Source of the DNA: Verrucomicrobiales bacterium
GTDB taxonomy: Bacteria; Verrucomicrobiota; Verrucomicrobiia; Verrucomicrobiales; DEV007
Direction of reading: 5' to 3'
Length of the DNA stretch: 33,625 nucleotides
NCBI GenBank assembly: GCA_002726915.1
Contig: PBSY01000097.1
Location: 1-33,625 of the forward strand
Shown: piece after piece, positions 1 through 8,664 of the stretch
Numbering within the stretch: position 1 is the stretch's first letter
Layout of the letters: the number at the start of each line of letters is the position of its first letter
The notes under the pieces: model-generated
What the model was told of the DNA's origin: nothing
Database searches by the model: none
Seen by the model: only the letters and a program-made list of their open reading frames with translations
Position numbers and translations under genes: made by a program

Positions 1-1116
1 AAGGCAGCACTAGACGGCGCAAAGCTCACCACTTTCTTCCAGTGGGACAATGAAAAAACTGTTTTCGCACCCACTAACGAAGCTTTTTCCAAATTACCCA
101 AAGGTACTGTCGAAGACCTGCTCAAGCCGGAAAACAAAGATCGTCTTGTCCAAATTCTTTCCTACCACGTTCACCCAGGAAAGCTCGACCTTCCCTCCGC
201 CCTGAATCTAGCGAGCGTAGATACGGTTGAGAAAACTCCAATCAGGGTCTCCTTCGAGGAAGGTGTAGTGAAAGTGAACAACGCCACTCTCACCGAGGCG
301 GACATCAAGTGCTCCGATGGCATCGTCCACGTGATCGACACTGTCCTCCTACCCGAGCCAAAAGAGAGGAACTTGCTCACGACTGCCCAGGGCGCTGGCA
401 GCTTTTCTACTTTGCTGGCCGCGGCTGATGCCGCAGGCCTACTTCCGGCCCTCACTGGGAAAGACGAACTCACCGTTTTTGCTCCAACCGACGATGCCTT
501 TACCGCACTCCCGGATGGAACAGTCGAAAATTTGCTCAATAAAGAAAACAGAAAGCAGCTCATTGAGTTACTCACCACCCACATCGTTTCTGGAAAGGTA
601 TCTGCTGGTGATGCTCTCAACGCTGGGAAAGCCAAATCACTGAGTGGCACTGAACTTTCCTTCATGATCGACAACGGTCTCTTCACAGTGAACGGTTCGG
701 CCATCCGCTCCGTCGGGATCGATGGGGGCAATGGCACTATCCACGTGATTGATTCTGTTATCGGGTTTGCAGGTGGCGCGTCCGAATGCGAATCTTTCCC
801 GGAGTCGACTGCAACCGAGACTGGTCCTTTCCCCAAGGCAACCGGTGCGAATAGTGAAAAAGCCGCCGAGTTGATCATGGCTGCAATCGACAAGGGCGTT
901 CCGCTATACAACAGTGGAAAAATTTCCGAGTGCGCTGAGGTGTACGAAAAGACACTCAATTCACTTTCCAAGATGCTGCAATTCGACGAAAAAACTCGTG
1001 GAGCCTTTGACGAAGTCACCGAAGCCGGAAAACACTACGACGTAAATCGTCGAGCGTGGTTTTACCGCCACGCGCTCGATCGTACCATAGAAATGATGGT
1101 GCATTCGCGCGGCTAA
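1..1116 (+). CDS. Fasciclin (FAS1) domain protein, 5' end outside window
   Basis: The reading frame is open from base 1 and ends at TAA 1114-1116, giving 371 visible residues; the start lies upstream. Two FAS1 domains are visible. The first is partial (residues about 1-117: 'TVFAPTNEAFSKLP', then 'LSYHV', then 'DGIVHVIDTVLLP'). The second runs from about 123 to 255 ('LTVFAPTDDAFTALPDGTV', 'LTTHIVSGKV', 'NGTIHVIDSVI'). Both keep the FAS1 H1 box (TVFAPT) and H2 box (HVID). A helical tail of about 90 residues follows, with a TPR-like stretch (YNSGKISECAEVYEKTL). FAS1 domains usually mediate adhesion or surface binding outside the cytoplasm; a signal peptide would lie outside the window. The gene converges on tsaB, 23 bp away. 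The family is clear; the role in this organism is not. Confidence 0.9.
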   Translation, partial: KAALDGAKLTTFFQWDNEKTVFAPTNEAFSKLPKGTVEDLLKPENKDRLVQILSYHVHPGKLDLPSALNLASVDTVEKTPIRVSFEEGVVKVNNATLTEADIKCSDGIVHVIDTVLLPEPKERNLLTTAQGAGSFSTLLAAADAAGLLPALTGKDELTVFAPTDDAFTALPDGTVENLLNKENRKQLIELLTTHIVSGKVSAGDALNAGKAKSLSGTELSFMIDNGLFTVNGSAIRSVGIDGGNGTIHVIDSVIGFAGGASECESFPESTATETGPFPKATGANSEKAAELIMAAIDKGVPLYNSGKISECAEVYEKTLNSLSKMLQFDEKTRGAFDEVTEAGKHYDVNRRAWFYRHALDRTIEMMVHSRG

Positions 1117-1139
1117 ATTTTTTCCGGTGGCTGGTCATT

Positions 1140-1772
1140 TCACTTCGACTTTTTCTTGGGAGTCGTGATATAAGGGGCTCGAAGGTAGGCCGGTTCCAGC
1201 AGCGTTTCGCGCCATCCGGTAGGATCTTCTTTACCCACTTCTCTAACCAGTTGCTCCGCGTCTGGGAAGGCAAGAGCGACAACTTCGTAGGATTCCACGA
1301 CAACAGATTCGGCAGAGTAAATTGGAAGACCTCTTCCGGAGAGCTCTTCTAATTTCGCTTCGACCGCGTCGGTTCCAATCAAGTCTGGCTCGCCCCGCAG
1401 CTTGCGATTAAACACTTCGGAAACAGCAAACGATTGGCGCCGTGCATCACTGATTACGGCATAACAGTCTTCGCTCACTTCCCAAGCCTCCAGCGAGGAA
1501 CGCCCAAGTGTTGGTAGTTTCATGGAAAGACTCAGCCCATTGGCTACGGCGATACCAACGCGGACACCACTATATGAACCCGGCCCAACTCCGACGACAA
1601 TGCCTGTGAGCTGATCGCGATAAGTCTCCATCATTTCCAAGACCGGCTCAAAGATGACGGCATTGTGAGCCCGCTCCGTTGTAAAACCCCGCTTCCAGAC
1701 AACGTTATCCACGCGTGGATCATAAAGCGCAAGCGAAGCTCGGGGAGTGGCGGTTTCGATACCCAGAATCAT
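1140..1772 (-). CDS. tsaB: tRNA t6A37 biosynthesis protein TsaB
   Basis: 210 residues with the TsaB signature of an ASKHA-fold protein: N-terminal 'ILGIETATPRASLALYD', the helix around 'ERAHNAVIFEPVLEMM', and the strongly conserved 'GVGPGSYSGVRVGIAVANGL' at about 62-81. In bacteria TsaB pairs with TsaD and TsaE to transfer threonylcarbamoyl to A37 of ANN-decoding tRNAs; TsaB is the non-catalytic scaffold. Its ATG overlaps the tsaE stop (ATGA at 1769-1772), which indicates translational coupling as the last gene of the glgP-CPBP-thiL-tsaE-tsaB run. TsaD and TsaC are not in the window. A RimI acetyltransferase often found next to tsaB is absent here. Confidence 0.95.
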   Translation of the reverse strand: MILGIETATPRASLALYDPRVDNVVWKRGFTTERAHNAVIFEPVLEMMETYRDQLTGIVVGVGPGSYSGVRVGIAVANGLSLSMKLPTLGRSSLEAWEVSEDCYAVISDARRQSFAVSEVFNRKLRGEPDLIGTDAVEAKLEELSGRGLPIYSAESVVVESYEVVALAFPDAEQLVREVGKEDPTGWRETLLEPAYLRAPYITTPKKKSK

Positions 1773-2188
1773 CGTTCAGTTACGGTGTGTCGCCCGTCAG
1801 CTTTGATTGCAAGGTCAAAACAATATGTCCCCTCGGGCATCAAGTCGGGAAACTTATCTGCCCATTCCACAAGAATGACTCCGTCTTCGTCAAGGTAATC
1901 GTCCCAGCCCAATCGTAGGAGCTCACTAACATCGTCGAGCCGATAAAAATCAAAATGGAAGATCCGCAGGCTGGCGCCCTGATATTCCTGCACCAAGGAA
2001 AAGGTGGGACTCGTGACCTTATCGACCGATCCAAGTCCAGCGACAATGCCTTTACTGAGGTGCGTCTTGCCCGCTCCGAGCTGACCATTCAACGCCACGA
2101 CATCACCCTCTTTTAAATCAGCGGCGATTGTCTTCCCTGCCGCGATCATCTCAGCTTCCGATTCAACACTGACTAACAATTTATCCAT
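1769..2188 (-). CDS. tsaE: tRNA t6A37 biosynthesis ATPase TsaE
   Basis: 139 residues from the ATG at 2188, five bases after the thiL stop. A longer reading from GTG 2215 would overlap thiL by 22 bp and add nine residues that the family does not need. The Walker A loop is 'GQLGAGKTHLSKGI' (about 35-48), followed by 'VTSPTFSLVQEY' (switch region) and 'HFDFYRLDD' and 'VILVEWADKFPDLMP', all classic TsaE blocks. TsaE is the P-loop ATPase that recycles the TsaB-TsaD complex after t6A synthesis. It overlaps tsaB downstream by 4 bp, so the two partners are made together. Confidence 0.95.
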   Translation of the reverse strand: MDKLLVSVESEAEMIAAGKTIAADLKEGDVVALNGQLGAGKTHLSKGIVAGLGSVDKVTSPTFSLVQEYQGASLRIFHFDFYRLDDVSELLRLGWDDYLDEDGVILVEWADKFPDLMPEGTYCFDLAIKADGRHTVTER

Positions 2189-2193
2189 TGTCA

Positions 2194-3096
2194 CTAGCTC
2201 GTAAAATGCTCCCACCCCGCGGGTAAGTCACCACTTAATCCTTCCGTGATCGTTCCGATTGGAGTCAACATGACTTCGTGGAATGTCTTTTGCCACGTCT
2301 CATCCAGAGCCGGCCAAGTGTCAGCCGGAACGGTTATGAGCAACTCATAGTCCTCGCCCTCACCCACCGCGCTTTCAACGGCTATACCGCGATAACTGGG
2401 AATGGCATCCAACTTCACATCAAAGCCCACACCACTCGCTTCTGCCATTCGAGGTAGATCGGATCCTAACCCGTCACTCAAATCCATCATCGCATTCGGC
2501 TTAAAGTGCTTCACGAGCCATTGCGCCTCCTCAAGACGGGGTTCAAAGCTGAGATGCCGCTCGCTCTCAAAAGAACCGCCGAGGTGGCCGGTCACCGCAA
2601 TGATATCGCCAGCTTTGGCACCGCTACGAAGCACGCAAGCGTCACGATCCACTTCACCAGTCATGGCAACGGAAAGCACTGCACCGGAATCATTGAGACG
2701 AGCGGTTTCTCCACCAACGACAAAACAACCTGCAGCGGCAGCGGCGGCATTGATACCGGCGTACCAGCCATCAACTTCCTCAAGCTCTCGCTCCGCGTCG
2801 CACACCAACGTAATCACAGCGTGTCGTGGAAGCCCTCCCATCGCGGCGATGTCACTAAGCACCCGGTTGATCGCCTTGCGCCCGACAAGTTCGGGATCAG
2901 TTCCCGGTAGAAAGTGAACACCTTCGATGAGGCAGTCTGTCTTGAGTAATTGCCAAGGACCATTCCCAATCTCGACGACGGCGCAGTCATCACCAGCCCC
3001 GACGATTATACTGGCATCGTCGGGCAGCGACGCGATTATTCGGTCAACGAGCTTATTCTCGCCTAATTCGCTGAGACGTTCTATACCTTCGCCCAT
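2194..3096 (-). CDS. thiL: Thiamine-monophosphate kinase ThiL
   Basis: 300 residues from ATG 3096, four... to be exact two to four bases beyond the stop of the upstream CPBP gene (3101-3103); a TTG at 3108 in the same frame would overlap that gene and is less likely. ThiL phosphorylates thiamine phosphate to thiamine diphosphate with ATP, the last step of cofactor synthesis. Visible family blocks are 'GAGDDCAVVE' near the N-terminus, 'KTDCLIEGVHF', 'NRVLSDIAAMGG', 'GGETARLNDSG', 'MMDLSDGLGSDLPRMAEAS' and 'GEGEDYELL' (Mg and nucleotide binding acidic motifs of the PurM/ThiL superfamily). Length fits the usual 300-330. It sits mid-operon between the CPBP protein and tsaE, as a growth-linked housekeeping gene. 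Confidence 0.96.
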   Translation of the reverse strand: MGEGIERLSELGENKLVDRIIASLPDDASIIVGAGDDCAVVEIGNGPWQLLKTDCLIEGVHFLPGTDPELVGRKAINRVLSDIAAMGGLPRHAVITLVCDAERELEEVDGWYAGINAAAAAAGCFVVGGETARLNDSGAVLSVAMTGEVDRDACVLRSGAKAGDIIAVTGHLGGSFESERHLSFEPRLEEAQWLVKHFKPNAMMDLSDGLGSDLPRMAEASGVGFDVKLDAIPSYRGIAVESAVGEGEDYELLITVPADTWPALDETWQKTFHEVMLTPIGTITEGLSGDLPAGWEHFTS

Positions 3097-3100
3097 CTTT

Positions 3101-3952
3101 CTATTCAATCGGCTGCTGGGTCAGCATCAACACAATATTCGTGGCATTAAAGAAGGCATGCAGACCCACTGGAACCCAGAGGCTACCGGTAAAATCGTAG
3201 GCGAAGCAAAGAATAACGGAAAATACGAAGAGTGGCAGCAACGCTGGCAAGTTTCCATGCACCACTGCGAAGAGCAGGCTGATCATGACCGAGGCAAAGA
3301 GCCGGCCGGTCGCATTTTTAAGTGCTCCATACATATAGCCTCGAAAGAGAAACTCCTCCGCTATAGGTGCGGCGACAACAGCGCTGAAAATGGCCATCAC
3401 GAGAAAGACTCGCGACTCAGCCTGCTGCAGGCTTCTCACCGGCACCTGTTCCCGGAGTCCCTCAAACATACCACTAATCCAGTGCTCGGAAATACTTCCC
3501 ACTAGCCAGACACAGAGCAGAATTGAGAATACCCCGCCAACAATGGTGTAAATGACAACCCGCGGAAATCCCACTTTTTTGAGCCCGAAGACTTCGCTCA
3601 TGTTACGAAGGCGGATCCACTCAACGATGGCATGCACCATCATAAAGACAAAAATATAGATACCGAGATTAAAAAAGAGAGCCCCATAGGAAGGGGCCGC
3701 ATCATCAATTTGCACGCCTTTCGAATCGGTAGCGGTTTGCGCCGCAGCAACAAGAATAAATGGCCCCATAAGAAACATGAGAGCCGGGAGAAACATCAGG
3801 AAAAGATCATAGATATCCCAATTCGAGGTTGCCGGGATGAGATGGCCCATCTTTCTCCGAACGGCAGCGAAAATCCCAACCCCGATCGCCAGCGCGAGCA
3901 GGGTGATGATCTCGATATCGAGAAGGACATATTTCGCCGCGACTTCTTCCAT
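3101..3952 (-). CDS. CPBP-family intramembrane metalloprotease (Abi/Rce1-like)
   Basis: 283 residues with about seven hydrophobic segments (about 10-30, 47-71, 90-112, 133-153, 181-200, 214-232, 236-252). The CPBP glutamate pair and arginine are in 'EEFLFRG' (E199, E200, R204), followed by the two histidine motifs 'VVHGN' (H232) and 'GLHAFFNA' (H265). These are the conserved residues of the Rce1-like intramembrane protease family, so it is probably catalytically competent. Substrates of bacterial members are mostly unknown; some process peptides or act in protein secretion. It begins 7 bp after glgP and its end is almost joined to thiL, so it is cotranscribed with them; no functional link to glycogen is apparent. 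Confidence 0.88.
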   Translation of the reverse strand: MEEVAAKYVLLDIEIITLLALAIGVGIFAAVRRKMGHLIPATSNWDIYDLFLMFLPALMFLMGPFILVAAAQTATDSKGVQIDDAAPSYGALFFNLGIYIFVFMMVHAIVEWIRLRNMSEVFGLKKVGFPRVVIYTIVGGVFSILLCVWLVGSISEHWISGMFEGLREQVPVRSLQQAESRVFLVMAIFSAVVAAPIAEEFLFRGYMYGALKNATGRLFASVMISLLFAVVHGNLPALLPLFVFSVILCFAYDFTGSLWVPVGLHAFFNATNIVLMLTQQPIE

Positions 3953-3959
3953 TCAGTAA

Positions 3960-6428
3960 TTACACCTTAACCGAGGACAGTTTCCAAATCTCGTCCGCGT
4001 ATTCCCGGATGGTCCGGTCGCTAGAAAATTTTCCGACGCGAGCGGTGTTGAGAATGGCCATCTTTGCCCAGCGAGCCCTATCAAGATAGGCTTCGTCAAC
4101 TTTGCCCTGGGCATCCACGTAAGCACGGTAGTCGGCAAGAGCGAGGTAAGGATCTCCCCCGTCGAGCAGACTTTGGCGAATACCCTTGAAGGAATCCTTC
4201 TCTGCGAAGTAATCCGAGGTAAGCCAGTCGATCACATCACGAAGTTCTTCGTCAGCCCAGTAGTAATCGATTGAGCAGTAGCCTCCCTTCCAGAGCGCTT
4301 CAACCTCCTCAACAGTCAGACCAAATATGAAAATATTATCGTTACCGACCTCCTCGCAAATCTCAACGTTAGCGCCGTCGAGCGTCCCAAGTGTAAGCGC
4401 CCCGTTCAAGGCGAGCTTCATGTTACCGGTTCCTGAAGCCTCTTTACCAGCGGTTGAAATTTGCTCGGAGATATCGGCGGCCGGAATAATGACCTCGGCG
4501 GAACTGACTCCGTAGTTCGGAATGAACACCACCTTGAGCTTATCACCAACGCGCGGGTCGTTATTAATCTTCTCACCGACCGCATTGATCGCGTGAATTA
4601 TTTCCTTGGCCAGCTCGTATCCCGGTGCCGCCTTGGCGCCAAAAATAAAAACGCGTGGGACTATATCGAGATCAGGATTCTGAATTAGCCGACGATACTG
4701 GGTGAGGATGTTGAGCAGATTGAGATGCTGGCGTTTGTATTCGTGAAGACGCTTAATCTGCACATCAAAGAGCGCATCAGGATTCACCTCAATGCCACAA
4801 CGATCCTTAATCAGCGCAGCGAGCTTCACCTTATTGTTAAACTTTACCTCCATGAAGGCCTCCTGAAAGGCCAGGTCGTCAGCGAACTGAGCGAGGTCCT
4901 GAAGTTGATCAAGCTGGGCCGGCCATGCCGTTCCAATCTTGGAATCAATCAAAGCAGACAACTCATGGTTGCAGGCCTTGAGCCACCGACGCGGCGTTAT
5001 CCCATTAGTCTTGTTTTGGATTTTACCCGGGTAGAGCTCATCAAAATCATGGAAAAGATGCTTCCTAAGCAACTGAGTGTGCAGAGCTGCCACCCCGTTT
5101 GTGGTATGGGAACCGACCATCGCGAGGTAAGCCATGCGGATCATCTTAGGAGATCCCTCCTCAATGATCGAAAGGGCGCACTTCTTGCTATTATCGCCCG
5201 GCCACTTGGCTTCGACGACCTCAGAGAGGAACCGACGATTGATCTCGAAAATAATCTGGAGATGGCGAGGTAGCACCTTCTCAAAGAGAGGTACGCTCCA
5301 CTTCTCGAGCGCCTCAGGGAGTAGGGTGTGGTTGGTGTAAGAGAAAGTCTTGGTGCAGATCTCCCACGCCTGATTCCATGGCAGCAGTTCTCCGTCGATG
5401 AGGATACGCATTAATTCTGGTACGGCCACAGCTGGGTGGGTGTCGTTGAGCTGGATCGCTGCTTTCTCTGGCAAGCTGTCCCAGGTGTCGTTGGAACGAC
5501 GGTGCCGCTTGATAATGTCGTTCAGGGAGCAAGCCACGAAGAAATATTGCTGCACCAGACGAAGCTCTTTGCCGGCCGCAGTGGAGTCGTTTGGATAAAG
5601 CACCTTGGAGATCGACTCATTCTCCGCCTTTTCACGCACTGCTTCGACGTAACCACCGCGATTGAAGACATCCAGATCGAAGTCGCGGGACGCTTTACTT
5701 TCCCAGAGGCGAAGGAAGTTCACTGATGAGCCAGTGTAACCGACGATGGGGACATCCCACGGCACACCCAGAATACTGCGTGTTTCCGTCCAAACCGGCC
5801 TGCCTTGGCCGAGCTCGTCGAACTGATTCTCGACATGTCCATAAATCGGAATTTCTACTGTATATTCCGGTCGACAGATTTCCCAAGGGCTACCAAAGCG
5901 CCGCCATTCATCTGGCGACTCGACCTGCTTGCCGTCGACGAACTTCTGCCGGAAGAGGCCGAACTCGTAGTTAATGCCATAGCCAACTGAGGGGAGATCG
6001 AGTGTCGCAAGCGAATCAAGGAAACAGGCAGCGAGGCGGCCGAGACCACCGTTACCGAGTCCCATATCCGGCCCCTCTGCGAGCAATTCATTAAAGTCGA
6101 TCCCAAGCTCAGCGACGGCGTCGCGACAGTCTTCGTAGAGTCCTAGGTTGACGAGATTATTCTCCAGAAGGCGCCCCATGAGATACTCGAGAGAGAGGTA
6201 GTAAACTCGGCGCACGTTATTCTCGCGATGAGACCGGTGCTGGCTCGTCGCCGTTTCCAGCATCCGGCCCCGAACAGCGAGACTGACAGCTCGCCACCAG
6301 TCACCCGGAGTTGCAGACTCCGGACTGTGGGCCTGATTACGGATAAGGATGCGGAGGATATCCTCCTTGATTTGCTCTTTCTGCGACGGGGTTTGAGCAG
6401 CGGCAGATTCACTCATTTGCGATTCCAT
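3960..6428 (-). CDS. glgP: Glycogen/starch/alpha-glucan phosphorylase
   Basis: 822 residues, the usual length for bacterial GlgP. It releases glucose 1-phosphate from alpha-1,4-glucans with phosphate and pyridoxal phosphate. Family blocks: '[16 protein letters not shown]' near residues 75-90, '[19 protein letters not shown]' near 120, '[16 protein letters not shown]', '[13 protein letters not shown]', '[16 protein letters not shown]', and the PLP site '[14 protein letters not shown]' with the Schiff-base lysine at K671. The start [12 protein letters not shown] gives a disordered N-terminal stretch of about 15 residues that is dispensable in the family, so the downstream ATG (residue 5) is an alternative. 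It is the first gene of the run through tsaB; its promoter should lie in or beside the decayed gene at 6451-6906. Confidence 0.97.
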   Translation of the reverse strand: MESQMSESAAAQTPSQKEQIKEDILRILIRNQAHSPESATPGDWWRAVSLAVRGRMLETATSQHRSHRENNVRRVYYLSLEYLMGRLLENNLVNLGLYEDCRDAVAELGIDFNELLAEGPDMGLGNGGLGRLAACFLDSLATLDLPSVGYGINYEFGLFRQKFVDGKQVESPDEWRRFGSPWEICRPEYTVEIPIYGHVENQFDELGQGRPVWTETRSILGVPWDVPIVGYTGSSVNFLRLWESKASRDFDLDVFNRGGYVEAVREKAENESISKVLYPNDSTAAGKELRLVQQYFFVACSLNDIIKRHRRSNDTWDSLPEKAAIQLNDTHPAVAVPELMRILIDGELLPWNQAWEICTKTFSYTNHTLLPEALEKWSVPLFEKVLPRHLQIIFEINRRFLSEVVEAKWPGDNSKKCALSIIEEGSPKMIRMAYLAMVGSHTTNGVAALHTQLLRKHLFHDFDELYPGKIQNKTNGITPRRWLKACNHELSALIDSKIGTAWPAQLDQLQDLAQFADDLAFQEAFMEVKFNNKVKLAALIKDRCGIEVNPDALFDVQIKRLHEYKRQHLNLLNILTQYRRLIQNPDLDIVPRVFIFGAKAAPGYELAKEIIHAINAVGEKINNDPRVGDKLKVVFIPNYGVSSAEVIIPAADISEQISTAGKEASGTGNMKLALNGALTLGTLDGANVEICEEVGNDNIFIFGLTVEEVEALWKGGYCSIDYYWADEELRDVIDWLTSDYFAEKDSFKGIRQSLLDGGDPYLALADYRAYVDAQGKVDEAYLDRARWAKMAILNTARVGKFSSDRTIREYADEIWKLSSVKV

Positions 6429-6450
6429 GTTTAAAATAAGTTCGTGAGGG

Positions 6451-6906
6451 TCATTGAGTTACTCGAGCGGAAGTACCTTCATCGATAACACAGCGAGCAT
6501 AGTCTCCGAGTCCGCCTGATTCTCTTGGCCCCGCGAAGTTTGATATTTCAATTCGATGTTCGTCTATAAACTCCCTCAATTTAGTGCAGGCGCTCTGTGC
6601 TCGATTCTGAGAGGTCTAAGCACGTTCGGTTCCAACTGGAAGTGAAATTTTGTCAAAACGCTTCCACCCTTCAACTCAGACCCCTACAGAATAATCACCG
6701 TTCCGTCGCTATCCCTCAAGTTGTATTCAGTACGCTGAACATAGCTTTAGGGCAAGAATTCGCGAAGCGAAAAACGCGAATAGATCGGGCCCATCCTCAA
6801 CAAGGCAACGCAGGGTTACCACCCCTCCTATTCGATTCCCCCGTCGAAGGCCCAATCTCAGGCGGAAATGTCTACCCCCTTCTGGCCTCCCGGAACGATT
6901 TTTCAA
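6451..6906 (-). pseudogene. Decayed putative molybdenum carrier gene (circularly permuted YpsA/SLOG type)
   Basis: The gap between FKBP and glgP is not empty. Read on the minus strand in a single frame from about 6906, it gives ordered family blocks: 'GGQKGVD' (6890-6870; family GGQTGVD), 'DWAFD' (6857-6843), 'EGW' then stop then P (6827-6813; family GGWCP), 'SLREF', 'SYVQRTEYN' (6746-6720), 'DSDGTVII' (6713-6690) and 'LKGGSVLT'. Five in-frame stops interrupt it: 6858-6860, 6828-6830, 6816-6818, 6747-6749 and 6684-6686. Somewhere between about 6650 and 6590 the similarity moves to another frame, continuing 'KLREFIDEHRIEISNFAGPRES' in two blocks (NFAGPRES at 6540-6517) to TGA 6451-6453. About 150 codons, a full-length family size. 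All three stop types occur, so recoding is excluded. Family assignment is from remembered consensus. Confidence 0.75.
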
Positions 6907-6989
6907 ACCAGCGGAAAACTAAGCAAGAAAAGAGGGATCAAAAGGGTCAGTTCAGTCGACCAACCCTGTCGATTTGCGTTAGCAACGAA

Positions 6990-7694
6990 TTATTCTCCGA
7001 CCTTGAATAGCTCCACCTCAAAGATAAGAGCGCTGTAGGGCTTGATGTCGGCCCCGGCGCCACGCTCACCGTAGGCAAGGCTGTAAGGAATGAAGAAGCG
7101 ATACTTGGATCCCTCCTTCATCAGTTGGAGGCCTTCGGTCCATCCGGGGATGACACGATTCAGCGGGAAGCTGGTGGTTTCGCCGCGATCGACACTACTA
7201 TCGAACACCGTGCCGTTGATGAGAGTTCCGTGGTAATGAACCTCGACTACATCAGTGGAACTCGGCTGGGCGCCGTCCCCTTCAGTGATGACTTCATATT
7301 GGAGGCCAGACGGAGTGCTCTTGATACCATCCTTCTTCAGGTTGGTTTCGAGAAATTCCTTACCGGCAATGAGGTTGTCTCGGTCGGAGCCAGTAGCGCT
7401 TTTTTCATCGAGGATTTTCTGGTTGGCGTCAAACGCGGCAGAAGCCTCGTCATCGGAGAGCAGTGGCTCCCCACCCTTAATCACTGTTTTAAAGGCACTG
7501 GCAAACTGGTCGAAGTCAATCTCAATGCCACGCTCGGTGAGTTGCTTGGCAATCATGAGTCCGTAGGAGTAACTCACTCGTTGTTCTAGCGATTCAGGTT
7601 TGGATGCTTCGTCGGCATTCATAGGGGTCGTAATCAGAGTGGAAACCAGCAGGCATCCAAGAAACGCCGATGTTTGGTAAATTTTTGAGCACAT
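6990..7694 (-). CDS. Secreted FKBP-type peptidyl-prolyl cis-trans isomerase (FkpA/Mip-like)
   Basis: 234 residues. An N-terminal signal sequence (hydrophobic 8-23, small residues before 'NADEA') sends it across the inner membrane. Residues about 33-120 form the helical FKBP N-terminal dimerisation region ('SLEQRVSYSYGLMIAKQL'). Residues 125-234 form the FKBP catalytic domain: 'SGLQYEVITEGDGAQPSSTDVVEVHYHGTL' region, 'GTVFDSSVDRGE', 'VIPGWTEGLQLMKEGSKY' and 'FFIPYSLAYGERGAG', with the expected aromatic active-site residues. It should assist proline isomerisation and folding in the periplasm or outer envelope. The cysteine at residue 14 is too near the start, with too short a hydrophobic stretch before it, to be a convincing lipobox. 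It is monocistronic and divergent from the amidase gene. Confidence 0.93.
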   Translation of the reverse strand: MCSKIYQTSAFLGCLLVSTLITTPMNADEASKPESLEQRVSYSYGLMIAKQLTERGIEIDFDQFASAFKTVIKGGEPLLSDDEASAAFDANQKILDEKSATGSDRDNLIAGKEFLETNLKKDGIKSTPSGLQYEVITEGDGAQPSSTDVVEVHYHGTLINGTVFDSSVDRGETTSFPLNRVIPGWTEGLQLMKEGSKYRFFIPYSLAYGERGAGADIKPYSALIFEVELFKVGE

Positions 7695-8037
7695 TTAAGA
7701 TCAGTTTCGGTTGATGCTGTTCGCTGCGGGCATCCATAGCAAACAGAGATCTGAAAGCTAAGCGGAATCCGTCTGCGGTCAAGGATTAGGGCGGTAACAG
7801 CCCCCCAGCACGCTAGGCTGGAGAAAAGAGCTTTTCTTTCGCTCTAATAAAGTGTCCCTACGATGCGTCTTGTCTGAAGCATCAGGGCGATAATCTATTT
7901 ACGTGAAAACGCCCGATCTTCGCTCTTCTTGCCCGAAAAGTCTGGACACAAATCGTATAAACTTCATGATTTAGTAAAGTTTCCAAAATTATTTGAAAAC
8001 TTTAACAATTGAATTTATCCTTTGGTCGCTTCACGCA
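7695..8037. other. Divergent intergenic region between FKBP and amidase genes
   Basis: 343 bp without a convincing gene on either strand; it must hold the promoters of both flanking genes. Two small inverted repeats lie side by side: arms CCAGC/GCTGG at 7805-7821 (7-nt loop), and arms AGAAAAG/CTTTTCT at 7822-7837 around AG. A TATAAA hexamer at 7956-7961 lies 77 bp before the amidase ATG but lacks a good -35 partner. No pseudogene was found when reading all frames. Confidence 0.5.
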
Positions 8038-8649
8038 ATGCCATCTAACCGCTTTCTATCATCTCTATTCCTCTTGGGTGCCGTTCTTTCCTTTTCGGCA
8101 GGGTCCGCCCTAGCTTTCAAGACCGTTATCATTGATGCTGGACATGGTGGTCGGGACCTTGGAGCAGCAGACTCTTACGTCTACGAGAAGCATATCAATC
8201 TCGACGTGGCTCGCCGCCTCGAGCGCTCCCTGAAAGAAGCCGGCTTCAAAACCGTAATGACTCGCACCACCGATGAGTTTATCGCTCTTTCTGAGCGCTC
8301 TTCCCGCGCCAATCGTTATCGTAACGCGGTTTTCGTCAGCGTCCATTTCAACTCAGCTTACCGGACCTCAGCCGTAGGGATCGAGACATTCTACCGCACC
8401 TCTAGCTCCGAGAATTTCGCCAGGTATGTGCAGACCGAGCTCATTGCCAATATGGGTTCCACTGATCGCGGGGTGAAGACCGCCAACTTTTCTGTGCTCC
8501 GCCACACGAAGCACCCCGCCATTCTTATTGAGGGCGGTTTCATCAGCAATAGAACTGAACGTGGTCAAATGATGGATCCGCAGTTTCGTCAAGTCATCGC
8601 CGATTCCATCGCCCGCGGCATTATTCAGTTCAATCGCCGCCGCTTCTAG
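8038..8649 (+). CDS. N-acetylmuramoyl-L-alanine amidase (Amidase_3)
   Basis: 203 residues from ATG 8038; an upstream in-frame TTG at 7993 is rejected because 8038 places a textbook signal peptide (hydrophobic 7-24, cleavage after 'SALA') at the start. The mature protein is a single Amidase_3 domain of the AmiA/AmiC/CwlD type: zinc ligands H36 ('DAGHGG'), E50 ('YEKHINL') and H103 ('SVHFN'), and catalytic E165 ('LIEGGFISN'). It cleaves the amide bond between MurNAc and the stem peptide, for daughter-cell separation or wall turnover. There is no AMIN or wall-binding domain, so targeting must come from partners. It is followed after 15 bp by the NAD(P)HX repair gene and is probably cotranscribed with it. 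Confidence 0.95.
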   Translation: MPSNRFLSSLFLLGAVLSFSAGSALAFKTVIIDAGHGGRDLGAADSYVYEKHINLDVARRLERSLKEAGFKTVMTRTTDEFIALSERSSRANRYRNAVFVSVHFNSAYRTSAVGIETFYRTSSSENFARYVQTELIANMGSTDRGVKTANFSVLRHTKHPAILIEGGFISNRTERGQMMDPQFRQVIADSIARGIIQFNRRRF

Positions 8650-8664
8650 GCCATACTGAGGACG

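Noticed and set aside
171..1019. Long minus-strand ORF opposite the fasciclin gene
   Set aside because: Serine-rich shadow of the FAS1 codons; the plus frame has clear domain motifs.
6684..6860. Recoding (selenocysteine or stop readthrough) to explain the stops in the molybdenum-carrier frame
   Set aside because: TGA, TAG and TAA all occur, together with a frame change, so decay is the simpler explanation.
6597..7010. Plus-strand 137-residue ORF in the FKBP-glgP gap
   Set aside because: It is antisense to the molybdenum-carrier pseudogene, overlaps the FKBP 3' end and shows no protein-like conservation.
7956..7961. TATAAA as the amidase promoter
   Set aside because: No acceptable -35 element at 16-18 bp; kept only as a note in the intergenic entry.
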